Translations under genes and position numbers: made by a program
The notes under the pieces: model-generated
Databases searched by the model: none
What the model was told of the DNA's origin: nothing
The model's input: the letters and a program-made list of their open reading frames with translations, nothing else
Shown: one piece after another, positions 35,884-44,177 of the stretch
How the letters are laid out: each line of letters opens with the position of its first letter
Position numbering within the stretch: the first letter of the stretch is position 1
Origin: Panacagrimonas sp965216805
Lineage (GTDB): Bacteria; Pseudomonadota; Gammaproteobacteria; Nevskiales; Nevskiaceae
Assembly: GCF_965216805.1 (NCBI RefSeq)
Contig: NZ_CBDCGN010000003.1
Location: 1,860,001 to 1,924,000, forward strand
Reading direction: 5' to 3'
DNA length: 64,000 bases

Positions 35884-36816
35884 TCAATCCAGGCTGCGCC
35901 GGAACTCATCCTTGTAGCGTTCGCGAAAGGCTTCGAGGTCGATACGGTGATTCTGCGGCCCCACCCGTTCGATCTTGATCGCGCCCATCAGGCTGGCAAT
36001 GCGGCCGGTGGTCTCCCAGTCCTTGCCCTGCAGCAGGCCGTACAGCAGACCGCCGCGGTAGGCATCTCCACAGCCAGTGGGATCGGCCAGCGACTCGGCC
36101 TTGGCGCAGGGGATTTCCAGCACCTTGCCCTTGTTGAAGATGTGCGAGCCCTTGCCACCGCGGGTGACTACCAGGGCCTCGACGCGCTCGGCGATCTGCT
36201 TGGTGCTCAGGCCGGTGCGCTCGGTGAGCAGCTCGGCCTCGTAGTCGTTCACTGCAACGTAAGTGGCCTGTTCGATGAAAGCGCGCAGCTCGTCGCCGCT
36301 GAACATGGGCAGGCCCTGGCCGGGATCGAACACGAAGGGGATGCCGGCTTCGGCGAACTGGCGCGCGTGCAGCAACATGCCCTCGCGCCCATCCGGCGAA
36401 ACGGTGCCGATCTTCACGCCGGCGGTGGCGATGTCCTGGGTGTGGGAAAAGCTCATCGCACCGGGATGAAACGCGGTGATCTGGTTGTCGTCCAGATCGG
36501 TGGTGATGTAGGCCTGTGCAGTGTAGGCACCTTCGATGGTCTTGACGTGCTCGCGGTTGAGCCCCAACCGATCCATCCACGCGGCATAGGTGTCGAAATC
36601 CTTGCCGACTGCACCCATCGGCCGTGCGTCGCCGCCAAGCAGGTGCAGGTTGTAGGCGATGTTGCCGGCGCAGCCGCCGAACTCGCGGCGCAGCTGCGGC
36701 ACCAGGAAGGACACATTCAGGATGTGCACCTTGTCCGGCAGGATCTCGTTCTTGAAGTAGCCGGGGTAGACCATGATCGTGTCGTAAGCAAACGAACCGC
36801 AGATGAGAGCTGACAT
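35884..36816 (-). CDS. PfkB-family carbohydrate kinase, adenosine kinase-like
   Basis: 310 residues. Ribokinase fold with the N-terminal FGGCAGNIAYNLHLLGG substrate motif, ALVVTRGGKGS, and the C-terminal PfkB signature DPTGCGDAYRGGLLYGL, whose Asp is the catalytic base. The sequence resembles bacterial adenosine kinases (MSALICGSFAYDTIMVYPG N-terminus). It lies downstream of gcvPB on the same strand. The first 13 codons are duplicated about 150 bp upstream. Confidence 0.9.
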   Translation of the reverse strand: MSALICGSFAYDTIMVYPGYFKNEILPDKVHILNVSFLVPQLRREFGGCAGNIAYNLHLLGGDARPMGAVGKDFDTYAAWMDRLGLNREHVKTIEGAYTAQAYITTDLDDNQITAFHPGAMSFSHTQDIATAGVKIGTVSPDGREGMLLHARQFAEAGIPFVFDPGQGLPMFSGDELRAFIEQATYVAVNDYEAELLTERTGLSTKQIAERVEALVVTRGGKGSHIFNKGKVLEIPCAKAESLADPTGCGDAYRGGLLYGLLQGKDWETTGRIASLMGAIKIERVGPQNHRIDLEAFRERYKDEFRRSLD

Positions 36817-36821
36817 CGGAG

Positions 36822-36965
36822 TTACTCGAACGGATTGTGTGTTGTGGTCCCGGCCCTCGCTCGCGCGTTCGGCGACCTCAGCGAGTGCCACCGGCACTCG
36901 CCGCGCGCGGTCGCCTCAACCATGCTGGTGTCGTAAGCAAACGAGCCGCAGATGAGAGCTGACAT
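36822..36965 (-). pseudogene. Duplicated 5' fragment of the adenosine kinase-like gene
   Basis: A short frame begins MSALICGSFAYDTSMVEA and stops after 47 codons. About 40 bases around its start codon are nearly identical to those at the real gene start (36816). The frame is not the same as that of the downstream gene, so it cannot make an extended protein. It could act as a leader peptide or alternative ribosome-binding site. Confidence 0.6.
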
Positions 36966-37056
36966 CGAAAATCCTGCAATGGACAGGTGGGTCGGATAGC
37001 GGGGTGCAGACCAGTGGATTGGCAGCAAGCCTGCGCCCAGAGTGCCTGAATCGGCC

Positions 37057-38610
37057 TCAGCCAGCGGACTGCCAACGCAGATCCAGTTGCCTTGCACACC
37101 GCACATCATCCAGCCGCCGCACCGGCAAGGTCCAGGGGGCACCCTTGAGCTTGGGCATGTCGGTCCGGGCCTCCTCGAAGATCGCCACCATGGCAGCGAC
37201 AAACGCATCCAGGGTTTGCAGGTCCTCGGTCTCGGTGGGCTCGATCAGCAGACACTCCGGCACCAGCAGCGGGAAATACACGGTGGGGGCGTGAAAGCCG
37301 AAATCCAGTAGACGTTTGGCAATATCGGTAGCGGTCAGGTCCATCGACTGCTTTTGCTTCTTAAGGGTGACGATGAACTCGTGACTGGCCCGCCGCGTGG
37401 GGTAGGCGAGGTCGAAGCCCGCGGCCTTGAGCTTGCTGGACAGGTAATTGGCATTGAGCGTGGCGAACTCTGCCACCCGATGCATGCCCTCGCGCCCCAG
37501 CAGGCGCGCGTAGATATAGGCCCGCAGCAGCACACCGGCGTTGCCCATGAAAGCGGACAGACGGCCGATGCTTTGTGGCAGATCGCGTTCGTCGAGCCAC
37601 CGAAAAGACCGGGAATCGGGAATGGAGAATCGGGAATCGTGAGAAACAGAAGCGCTTTTGCGATTCTCGACTCTCGATTCTCGATTCCCGGCTTCTCCAC
37701 GATTCCCGTAATCGGCCATTCCGACAACAGGAATCGGCATGAAAGGTTTCAGCCGCTCCGACACCCCGACGGCACCCGCCCCCGGCCCACCGCCGCCATG
37801 CGGGGTGGAGAAGGTCTTGTGCAGGTTCATGTGAATCACGTCGAAGCCCATGTCGCCGGGACGGACCTTGCCCAGGATGGCGTTGAGATTAGCGCCGTCG
37901 TAGTACAGCAGGCCGCCCGCGGCATGCACGATGCCGGCGATCTCGCGGATTGCGCGCTCGAACACACCCAGGGTGCTGGGGTTGGTGAGCATGATGCCGG
38001 CGGTTTGCGGGCCGACCGCGGCACGCAGCTTCTGCAGGTCGACGTCGCCTTCGGCGTTGGTGGGAATCTCGCGGGCGACATAGCCGAGCATGGTCGCAGT
38101 GGCCGGGTTGGTGCCGTGCGCCGCGTCCGGCACCAGAATCTCGCGCCGCGCGTGATCGCCGCGTGCGCGGTGATAGGCCCGGATCATCGCCACGCCGGCG
38201 AACTCGCCCTGGGCGCCTGCCATCGGCGTCAGCGACACCGCCGCCATGCCGGTGACTTCGCGCAGCATCTCCTGCAGTTCGAACAGGCAGGCCAGATACC
38301 CCTGCGAGTGCGCAGCCGGGGCCAGCGGATGGCGTCCGAGAAACTCGGGCAGCATCGCCAGGGTGTTACAGGCGCGCGGGTTGTACTTCATGGTGCATGA
38401 ACCCAGCGGATAGAAGTGCGTATCGATGCTGAAGTTCAGCCGCGACAGCCGCGTGTAGTGGCGCACCGCCTGCAGTTCGGACACCTCCGGCAGGCGCGGC
38501 GCCGTTTGCCGGCGCAAGGACTCGGGCACGCCAGACATGTCCACCGCGACAGGCGGGTGCTGAGCCGCTGCGGTGCGGCCAGGGGAGGACAGTTCGAAGA
38601 TCAGTTCCAT
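37057..38610 (-). CDS. gcvPB: Glycine dehydrogenase (decarboxylating) subunit 2, with repeat-derived insert
   Basis: 517 residues, PLP-dependent subunit of the split P-protein. Motifs: GSCTMKYNPR, LTPMAGAQGEFAGV, PDAAHGTNPATATMLGY and the PLP-lysine region VIHMNLHKTFSTPHGGGGPG. Between PIPVVG and FRWLDERDLPQSIGRL lies an Arg/Ser/Asn-rich segment of nearly 40 residues encoded by an intergenic-type GAATCGG repeat (37609-37713) that keeps the frame open. Related subunits have only a short loop there, so this is an in-frame insertion, probably surface-exposed. It is separated from gcvPA by tpx. Confidence 0.93.
   Translation of the reverse strand: MELIFELSSPGRTAAAQHPPVAVDMSGVPESLRRQTAPRLPEVSELQAVRHYTRLSRLNFSIDTHFYPLGSCTMKYNPRACNTLAMLPEFLGRHPLAPAAHSQGYLACLFELQEMLREVTGMAAVSLTPMAGAQGEFAGVAMIRAYHRARGDHARREILVPDAAHGTNPATATMLGYVAREIPTNAEGDVDLQKLRAAVGPQTAGIMLTNPSTLGVFERAIREIAGIVHAAGGLLYYDGANLNAILGKVRPGDMGFDVIHMNLHKTFSTPHGGGGPGAGAVGVSERLKPFMPIPVVGMADYGNRGEAGNRESRVENRKSASVSHDSRFSIPDSRSFRWLDERDLPQSIGRLSAFMGNAGVLLRAYIYARLLGREGMHRVAEFATLNANYLSSKLKAAGFDLAYPTRRASHEFIVTLKKQKQSMDLTATDIAKRLLDFGFHAPTVYFPLLVPECLLIEPTETEDLQTLDAFVAAMVAIFEEARTDMPKLKGAPWTLPVRRLDDVRCARQLDLRWQSAG
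37609..37713. repeat. GAATCGG-type repeat element inside gcvPB
   Basis: Tandem GGGAATC-like units on the left and their complements (GATTCTCGATTC) on the right form an imperfect inverted repeat. It is the same sequence type as the intergenic array at 38619-38717. It adds codons reading NRESRVENRKS and SRFSIPDSRS on the coding strand. Confidence 0.85.
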
Positions 38611-38618
38611 AGAAGAAC

Positions 38619-38717
38619 AGGAATCGGGAATCGGGAATCGGGAATCGTAGAAGCGGGGAAGGGCATCGGATGTTGGTGCTTCAACGATTCCCGATTCCCC
38701 ACTCCCGATTCCCGGCT
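38619..38717. repeat. Intergenic GAATCGG repeat element
   Basis: Left arm of four GGAATCG units; right arm of complementary CGATTCCC units, about 50 bp apart. It lies between tpx and gcvPB and can form a hairpin in the operon mRNA. Confidence 0.85.
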
Positions 38718-38720
38718 TTA

Positions 38721-39221
38721 TCAGCCCAGCGCCTTCAACGCCGCGTCGTAGTTGGGTTCATCGGCGATCTCGGTGACCAGTTCCGAGTGCAGCACCTTGT
38801 TGTCCGCGCCGATCACCACCACCGCGCGCGCGGTGAGCCCGGCCAGCGGTCCATTTTCGATGTGCACGCCGTATTCCTGCGCGAAGCTGCCGCCGCGCAT
38901 CAGCGACAGGTTCTGCACGTTCTTGAGACCTTCGGCCCCGCAGAAACGCGCCTGCGCGAAGGGCAGATCCGCCGAGATGCACAGGACCACCGTGTCGGTG
39001 AGCCCGGCGGCCTTCTCGTTGAACTTGCGCACCGAGGTCGCGCAGGTTGGGGTGTCGATCGATGGAAAGATGTTCAGCACTTTTCGCTTGCCGGCGAAGT
39101 CGTGCAGGGTCACGTCCTTGAGCTCGCCGCTGACCAGGCGAAAGCCGGGGGCGTCGCTGCCGGGTTGGGGCAGATCGCCATTGGTCTGGAACGGGTTGCC
39201 GCGCAGGGTGATGTTGGCCAT
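38721..39221 (-). CDS. tpx: Thiol peroxidase Tpx
   Basis: 166-residue periplasm/cytosol atypical 2-Cys peroxiredoxin. The peroxidatic Cys is in SIDTPTCATSVRKFN (near residue 60) and the resolving Cys in ARFCGAEG. It reduces lipid and alkyl hydroperoxides with thioredoxin. It sits inside the glycine-cleavage operon between gcvPA and gcvPB, 28 bp after gcvPA. Confidence 0.95.
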   Translation of the reverse strand: MANITLRGNPFQTNGDLPQPGSDAPGFRLVSGELKDVTLHDFAGKRKVLNIFPSIDTPTCATSVRKFNEKAAGLTDTVVLCISADLPFAQARFCGAEGLKNVQNLSLMRGGSFAQEYGVHIENGPLAGLTARAVVVIGADNKVLHSELVTEIADEPNYDAALKALG

Positions 39222-39249
39222 CGGGTTGCTCTCCTTGGATGAAGTCAGA

Positions 39250-40614
39250 TCAGGCCGCGAGGATGCGGCCCAGGGTATCGGCATACAGCCGGATGTCGGA
39301 TTCGGTGCGGGTTTCGGTGGCGCAGACCAGCAGCGCATGGCCCAACTCGGGGAAGTGGCGTGACAGATCGAAGCCGCCGAACACCCCGGCCGCGGCCAGC
39401 GCATTCACGACCGGTGCGACCGGACGGGGTAGCACGATCACGGCTTCGTGAAAGCGCGGGCTGGTTTCGAATGCCGGTCTGACGCCGGGCACCGCGCTCA
39501 GCGCGGTCACCAGCGTCTGTGTGTTGTGCAGGCAGGCGCTGGCGACTTTGGCCAAACCCTGGGCGCCGATCAGCGACAGGTAAATCGTGGCCGCGGTGAC
39601 CAGCAGGCCCTGGTTGGTGCAGATGTTGGACGTGGCCTTGGCCCGGCGGATGTGCTGCTCGCGCGCCTGCAGGGTCAGGGCAAATCCGCGCTTGCCGTCC
39701 AGGTCGACGGTCTGGCCGACGATGCGGCCGGGCATCTGCCGCACCAGCGATTGCCGGGCGGTCAGGAAGCCGAAATAAGGGCCACCGCTGGCCAGCGGCG
39801 AGCCCAGCGGCTGGCCTTCGCCGCAGACGATGTCGGCGCCGCGGCCGGTGCCGCCTCCCCACTGCCCGGGTGGTTTGAGCACGGCCAGCGAGGTCGGATT
39901 CACCAGGCCGATGACCAGCGCGTTCTGCGCGTGCGCCCAGTCGGTGAGTGCATCGACGTCTTCCAGGACACCGAAGAAATTGGGCTGGGCGATCACCACC
40001 GCGATCGGTGCGTCCGGCGCCTGCGGGGGCAGCAGGCTGAGGCCGGTCGCGGGATCGTAAGGCAGGCGTCTAACCTTCAGGCCCTGGGCGGCGGTGCAGC
40101 TGGCGACCACCTCGGCGTAGTAGGGGTGCAGCGCCTGCGGCAGCCAGACTTCCTGCGAGGACTTGTCGGACTGCACGCGCGCCGCCATCAGCAAGGCTTC
40201 GGCCAGCGCGGTGGCGCCGTCGTACAGCGAGGCGTTCGAGACCTCCATCGCGGTGAGTTCCGCCATCATGGTCTGGAACTCGTACAGCAGTTGCAGCGTG
40301 CCCTGGCTGGCCTCCGCCTGGTACGGGGTGTAAGCGGAGTAGAACTCGCCGCGGGTGGCGATCTCCCACACCGCGGCGGGAATGTGGTGCTCGTAGGCGC
40401 CTGCGCCGCAGAAGTTGATCAGCCGGCCGTCCTGCGCCGCGCGTTCGGACATCAGACGGCTGATCTCCATTTCGGACAGTCCTGGCGGAATCGCCTTGAG
40501 CTGACCGCAACGCAGATCGGACGGAATTTCGTCGAACAGGCTGTCGATGCTCGGCGCGCCGATGGTCTCCAGCATGTGGCGGATGTCGGCGTCGGTGTGG
40601 GGGATGAAGGGCAT
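39250..40614 (-). CDS. gcvPA: Glycine dehydrogenase (decarboxylating) subunit 1
   Basis: 454 residues, partner of GcvPB in the heterotetrameric P-protein. Conserved regions: MPFIPHTDADIRHML at the N-terminus, FCGAGAYEHHIPAAVWEIA, EFYSAYTPYQAEASQGTLQ, NASLYDGATALAEA, TSNICTNQGLL. It decarboxylates glycine and passes aminomethyl to GcvH. It is separated from gcvH by the GxxExxY cassette. Confidence 0.96.
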   Translation of the reverse strand: MPFIPHTDADIRHMLETIGAPSIDSLFDEIPSDLRCGQLKAIPPGLSEMEISRLMSERAAQDGRLINFCGAGAYEHHIPAAVWEIATRGEFYSAYTPYQAEASQGTLQLLYEFQTMMAELTAMEVSNASLYDGATALAEALLMAARVQSDKSSQEVWLPQALHPYYAEVVASCTAAQGLKVRRLPYDPATGLSLLPPQAPDAPIAVVIAQPNFFGVLEDVDALTDWAHAQNALVIGLVNPTSLAVLKPPGQWGGGTGRGADIVCGEGQPLGSPLASGGPYFGFLTARQSLVRQMPGRIVGQTVDLDGKRGFALTLQAREQHIRRAKATSNICTNQGLLVTAATIYLSLIGAQGLAKVASACLHNTQTLVTALSAVPGVRPAFETSPRFHEAVIVLPRPVAPVVNALAAAGVFGGFDLSRHFPELGHALLVCATETRTESDIRLYADTLGRILAA

Positions 40615-40628
40615 GAGGTGGGACTATT

Positions 40629-41117
40629 AAAGAATCACGCAGAGACGCAAAGTGAAGCGCAAAGGCGCAGGAAAGATTTAGTGCGGCATGTGATTGGCGA
40701 CACGTTCAACTCCGTCCTTCATGAATGTGGCTCCGAAGTTCAGTAGCAGTCCGAGGCGTACGTTGGCCAGCTTGATGTAGGTCAGCAACTGCTTGCGATG
40801 CACGGGCAACAGCGTCTCTAAGGAGTTCAGTTCAATCATCACTTTATTCTCAACCAGCAGGTCTGCTTTAAATGCTTCATCGAATGTCAGTTCGTCGTAT
40901 TGCAGTGCAACTGCTACTTGCCGTTTGATCTGTAGCCCTCGCTTGACGAGTTCATGCGCAAGGATGGCTTCGTAAGCCGACTCATAAAGCCCTGGACCTA
41001 GACGTCGATGGATCTGGATGGCGGCATCGACCACTGCTGCGCTGATCTCGTTTTCATCCATTTCTTCTTGCGTCTCTGCGTCTCTGCGTTCCTCTTTGCG
41101 CCTTTGCGTGATTCTTT
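40629..41117 (-). mobile_element. Inverted-repeat-bounded GxxExxY cassette (putative)
   Basis: AAAGAATCACGCA at 40629-40641 and its complement TGCGTGATTCTTT at 41105-41117 bound a single gene. Inside each end there are further units of GCAGAGACGC and GCAAAGGCGC type, present on both flanks in inverted order. The 489-bp unit interrupts the gcv operon. Mobility is inference; no target duplication was identified. Confidence 0.55.
40678..41061 (-). CDS. GxxExxY protein (PD-(D/E)XK nuclease-like)
   Basis: 127 residues with the family signature GPGLYESAYEAILAHEL (G-x-x-E-x-x-Y), then FKADLLVENKVMIELNSLE, where the Asp and the E-x-K/E motif fit a PD-(D/E)XK nuclease fold, and LLTYIKLANVRLGLLLNFG. 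Function of the family is unknown. It lies between gcvPA and gcvH, with inverted repeats at both sides, and has lower GC than the gcv genes, so it is an acquisition. Confidence 0.88.
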   Translation of the reverse strand: MDENEISAAVVDAAIQIHRRLGPGLYESAYEAILAHELVKRGLQIKRQVAVALQYDELTFDEAFKADLLVENKVMIELNSLETLLPVHRKQLLTYIKLANVRLGLLLNFGATFMKDGVERVANHMPH

Positions 41118-41121
41118 TTCT

Positions 41122-41511
41122 TCAGGCTGTTTCGATCACAGCTTGATACCCAGCCGCATCGAGCAGCGCGTCAACGTCGGCTGCATTGGCCGGCTTCATC
41201 TTCCACATCCAGCCGGCGCCGTAGGGTTCGTTGTTGATCGCTTCCGGCATGTCGGCCAGGGCGGGGTTGTTGGCGATGACCTCGCCGGCGATAGGCGCGT
41301 AAACGTCCGAGGCGGCCTTGACCGATTCCACCACCGCACAGGATTCCTCGGCGGCGAGCTGGCGCCCAACCTTGGGCAGTTCCACGAATACCAGATCGCC
41401 GAGCGCGTTCTGCGCGTGATCGGTGATGCCGATGGTCACGGTTCCATCGGTTTCCAGGCGAACCCATTCGTGGGACTTGGCGTACTTCAGTTCAGAGGGC
41501 GTTTGGCTCAT
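41122..41511 (-). CDS. gcvH: Glycine cleavage system H protein
   Basis: 129 residues. The lipoyl-carrying lysine is in ESVKAASDVYAPI near residue 64. The N-terminus KYAKSHEWVRLE and the C-terminal YGAGWMWKMKP are typical. It shuttles the aminomethyl group between P-, T- and L-proteins. Confidence 0.97.
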   Translation of the reverse strand: MSQTPSELKYAKSHEWVRLETDGTVTIGITDHAQNALGDLVFVELPKVGRQLAAEESCAVVESVKAASDVYAPIAGEVIANNPALADMPEAINNEPYGAGWMWKMKPANAADVDALLDAAGYQAVIETA

Positions 41512-41559
41512 GTCGGGCTCGCAGTAAAGGTAAGGATGGAGGCAGATGCGTCGGCAGGC

Positions 41560-42684
41560 TCAGCCAGCGCCCGAGTCGTCAGGAATCAGGCTTTTGCCGT
41601 GGCGCACGAACGGCGGTTTGAACAGGCGGGCAGGCTGCCACACACCGCGGAGCTCCACCTCGCAACGGGGCAGCGTGGTCGGCTCGACTCGCGCCAGCGC
41701 GATGGAACGCTTGAGCGTGGGCGCGAATCCGCCGCTGGTGATCTCGCCTTGCGCGCCATCGGCAAAGCGCACCGGCATGTGCGCGCGCAGCACCCCGCGA
41801 CCCTCGAAGATCAGGCCCACCTGCTGGCGATGTGCCTGCTGCGCCTGGCGCTCCAGTGCAATGCGGCCGATGAAGTCGCGCTCGCCGCTCATCGCCACGG
41901 TCCAGGCCAGGCCGGACTCCAGCGGCGTAACCGTTTCGTCCATGTCCTGGCCGTAGAGGTTCATCCCGGCTTCCAGCCGCAGGGTGTCGCGCGCGCCCAG
42001 ACCGCAGGGCGTGACGCCTTGCTTGAGCAGCGCGGTCCACAGCGCCAGCGTCTGCACCTGCGGCGCCACGATCTCGTAGCCGTCTTCGCCGGTGTAGCCG
42101 GTGCGGGCGACGAAAACGCCGTCGTCCTCGCAGGCATTGAACGCCTTGAGCTGGGCGGCCGCTTCGGCCAGGGCTCTGGGCAGCACGTTGTGTACACGTT
42201 GCCTCGCCTGCGGGCCTTGCACGGCGAGGATTCCGAGGTCGCGTCGCGGCAGCACGTCCACGCCGTGGATGCGCGCGTGACGGCGCAGCCACTCGATATC
42301 CTTATCGGCCGTTCCGGCGTTGACCACGAGGCGAAAGAAATTCTCGTTGCGCAGGTAGACGATCAGGTCATCCAGCACGCCACCGTCTTCGCGGAGCAGG
42401 CAGCTGTACATGCCTTTGCCCGGGTTGGCGGGAAGCGCCGCGTCCGGCACTTGCAGCTTGGCCACGTCGTTGGCCAGCACGCGTGACAGAAACGCCCGCA
42501 CGCGCGGTCCACGCAGGTCCACCGCGCACATGTGAGACACGTCGAAGATGCCGGCGCCGCTGCGCACGGCGTGGTGCTCGTCAAGCTGGGAGGTGTACTG
42601 GATCGGCATCTCCCAGCCGGCAAAATCCACCAGGCGGGCGCCCAGATGCTGGTGGCTTTCGAACAAGACGGTGCGTTTGCGCAT
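41560..42684 (-). CDS. gcvT: Aminomethyltransferase, glycine cleavage T protein
   Basis: 374 residues; folate-binding T protein. Motifs: FAGWEMPIQYTSQLDEHHAV, GIFDVSHM, RTGYTGEDGYEI, LRLEAGMNLYGQDMDE. First gene of the operon, with a tandem glycine riboswitch in its leader. Confidence 0.96.
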   Translation of the reverse strand: MRKRTVLFESHQHLGARLVDFAGWEMPIQYTSQLDEHHAVRSGAGIFDVSHMCAVDLRGPRVRAFLSRVLANDVAKLQVPDAALPANPGKGMYSCLLREDGGVLDDLIVYLRNENFFRLVVNAGTADKDIEWLRRHARIHGVDVLPRRDLGILAVQGPQARQRVHNVLPRALAEAAAQLKAFNACEDDGVFVARTGYTGEDGYEIVAPQVQTLALWTALLKQGVTPCGLGARDTLRLEAGMNLYGQDMDETVTPLESGLAWTVAMSGERDFIGRIALERQAQQAHRQQVGLIFEGRGVLRAHMPVRFADGAQGEITSGGFAPTLKRSIALARVEPTTLPRCEVELRGVWQPARLFKPPFVRHGKSLIPDDSGAG

Positions 42685-42744
42685 GCGATCCCGGGCAGCG
42701 ATGAACTGAATCGTGATCGCTCCTCTGTCTTTCTGGCCGGCGCC

Positions 42745-42930
42745 AGACCTGAGAGTTCAGCCTGCAATGCTACGGGCTTGCCCCATCGGTGGTTTCGCCT
42801 GCGCGAAACGCTCTCCAGAGTCGACCTGCCCGCGTTGCCGCGGACTTCCACGCGCTCCGTTTGCCTGAGCGATTGACGAGCGGGTTTGCGCCTTCGGCGC
42901 CATCCCGGGTGGGGATGGACTCTCGCGCGT
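42745..42930 (-). promoter_or_regulatory. Tandem glycine riboswitch
   Basis: Two aptamers in the gcvT leader. Aptamer 1 (about 42930-42845): GCGAGAGTCC, then GCCGAAGGCGCAAACC, then CTCAGGCAAACGGA. Aptamer 2 (about 42825-42745): TGGAGAGCG, then CACCGATGGGGCAAGCCC, then AACTCTCAGGTCTGG. These are the glycine-aptamer core motifs. Glycine binding probably switches the cleavage operon on. Confidence 0.9.
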
Positions 42931-42995
42931 GGGTTTGCGTCGAGGCTGCAGTGTAGCCCCAGCCCGGTGTCGGCGAAAACCCGGGTCCGCGCCCT

Positions 42996-44036
42996 TCAGT
43001 CGCGCAGGCCTTGCAGGAACTCCAGCAGCAGCGTGTTGGTTTGTCGCGGCCGCTCCTGCTGAATCCAGTGCCCGCAACCCTGCAGGATCGGCGTGCCGCG
43101 CAGGTCCTTCAGATATTCCCCAGCGCGCGCGATCGCGTCGCGGCCCCAGATCGTGGCGACGTCGTACTGGCCGCCGATGAACATCGACGGCACCGTCAGC
43201 GGTCGACCGGCGACCGCTTCCAGGTGTCGCCAGCTGGCCCCGACGCAGTGGTAGTAACTCAGGCCTCCGGCGAAGCCACTGCGCTGGAACTCCGCGGACA
43301 GCACGTCCAGATCCTGTTCGCTCAACCAGGCGGGCAGGGCGGGCGGGGTCACGAAGCGGTCGCGCATGCGCGCGCCGTCGGCCACGCACATGGCGGAATT
43401 GCGGATGAACAGCGCTGGGTCCATCGCCGCGAAGTCGATGCCCGCTGCTGAAAGGGCATCGCCCGAAAGGCTGAACATGGCGTCGCGCAGCCAGCCGCGC
43501 ACGTCGGATTCGATCTCCTCGATGACCGCGTCCATACGGCCGAAATAATCCTGATAGAAACACTGTCCGGGCCCGGCGAGTTCAGCGTGAAGGGCTTCGG
43601 GTTCGCGCTCGCCGAAGGGGCTGCCCGGCAGGCCCACCAGTCCGCGTCCGGCGAAGGGCACGCTCATGCCGATCACGCCGCGAAAGATTTCCGGATGCAG
43701 CCAGGCGCCGGTCCAGGCCACCGGTGCGCCCCAGTCGTGGCCGATGATCACAGCGCGGGTCTCGCCCAGTGCCTGCACCACGCCCACGGCGTCGGCCACC
43801 AGCGCGTCGATGCGGTAGGCCTCGCGCTTCCAGAATTTGGATGACCGACCGTAGCCGCGCTGATCGATGGCCACGGCGCGGTAACCGGCGGCGGACAAGG
43901 CCTCGAGCTGATGTCGCCAGGAGTACCAGGACTCCGGGAAGCCGTGCAGCAACAGCACCAGCGGCCCCTGGCCCTGTTCGACGGCGTGGATACGGACGCC
44001 GGAGACGTCCAGCAGATGGTGGATACGTGCGCTCAT
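42996..44036 (-). CDS. Alpha/beta-hydrolase, epoxide hydrolase-like
   Basis: 346 residues. HGFPESWYSWRHQLEAL (oxyanion HGxP), nucleophile elbow GHDWGAPVAW with Asp as nucleophile, and GCGHWIQQERP with the triad His. An Asp nucleophile and cap-domain Tyr residues (LSYYHC) suit soluble epoxide hydrolases. It is divergent from the thiolase-to-P450 cluster and may process an epoxide or lactone of the same pathway. Confidence 0.9.
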   Translation of the reverse strand: MSARIHHLLDVSGVRIHAVEQGQGPLVLLLHGFPESWYSWRHQLEALSAAGYRAVAIDQRGYGRSSKFWKREAYRIDALVADAVGVVQALGETRAVIIGHDWGAPVAWTGAWLHPEIFRGVIGMSVPFAGRGLVGLPGSPFGEREPEALHAELAGPGQCFYQDYFGRMDAVIEEIESDVRGWLRDAMFSLSGDALSAAGIDFAAMDPALFIRNSAMCVADGARMRDRFVTPPALPAWLSEQDLDVLSAEFQRSGFAGGLSYYHCVGASWRHLEAVAGRPLTVPSMFIGGQYDVATIWGRDAIARAGEYLKDLRGTPILQGCGHWIQQERPRQTNTLLLEFLQGLRD

Positions 44037-44177
44037 TAGGGGCTCGGGTGGCAGGGGATGCGACAGTTTCGCGGAATTCGCGCGCGATGGCAGTCGGGGA
44101 GAATCCCAGCCGCTGCGGCAGGGTAAGGCCTAATTTCGCCAGCTCGGTCGCCATGCCAACATGAGTCTGGCCAATGC

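Noticed and set aside
41008..42486. A 492-codon plus-strand open frame across gcvH/gcvT
   Set aside because: Antisense shadow of high-GC genes; repetitive His/Arg/Gln composition with no family motif, while the opposite strand encodes clear GcvH and GcvT.
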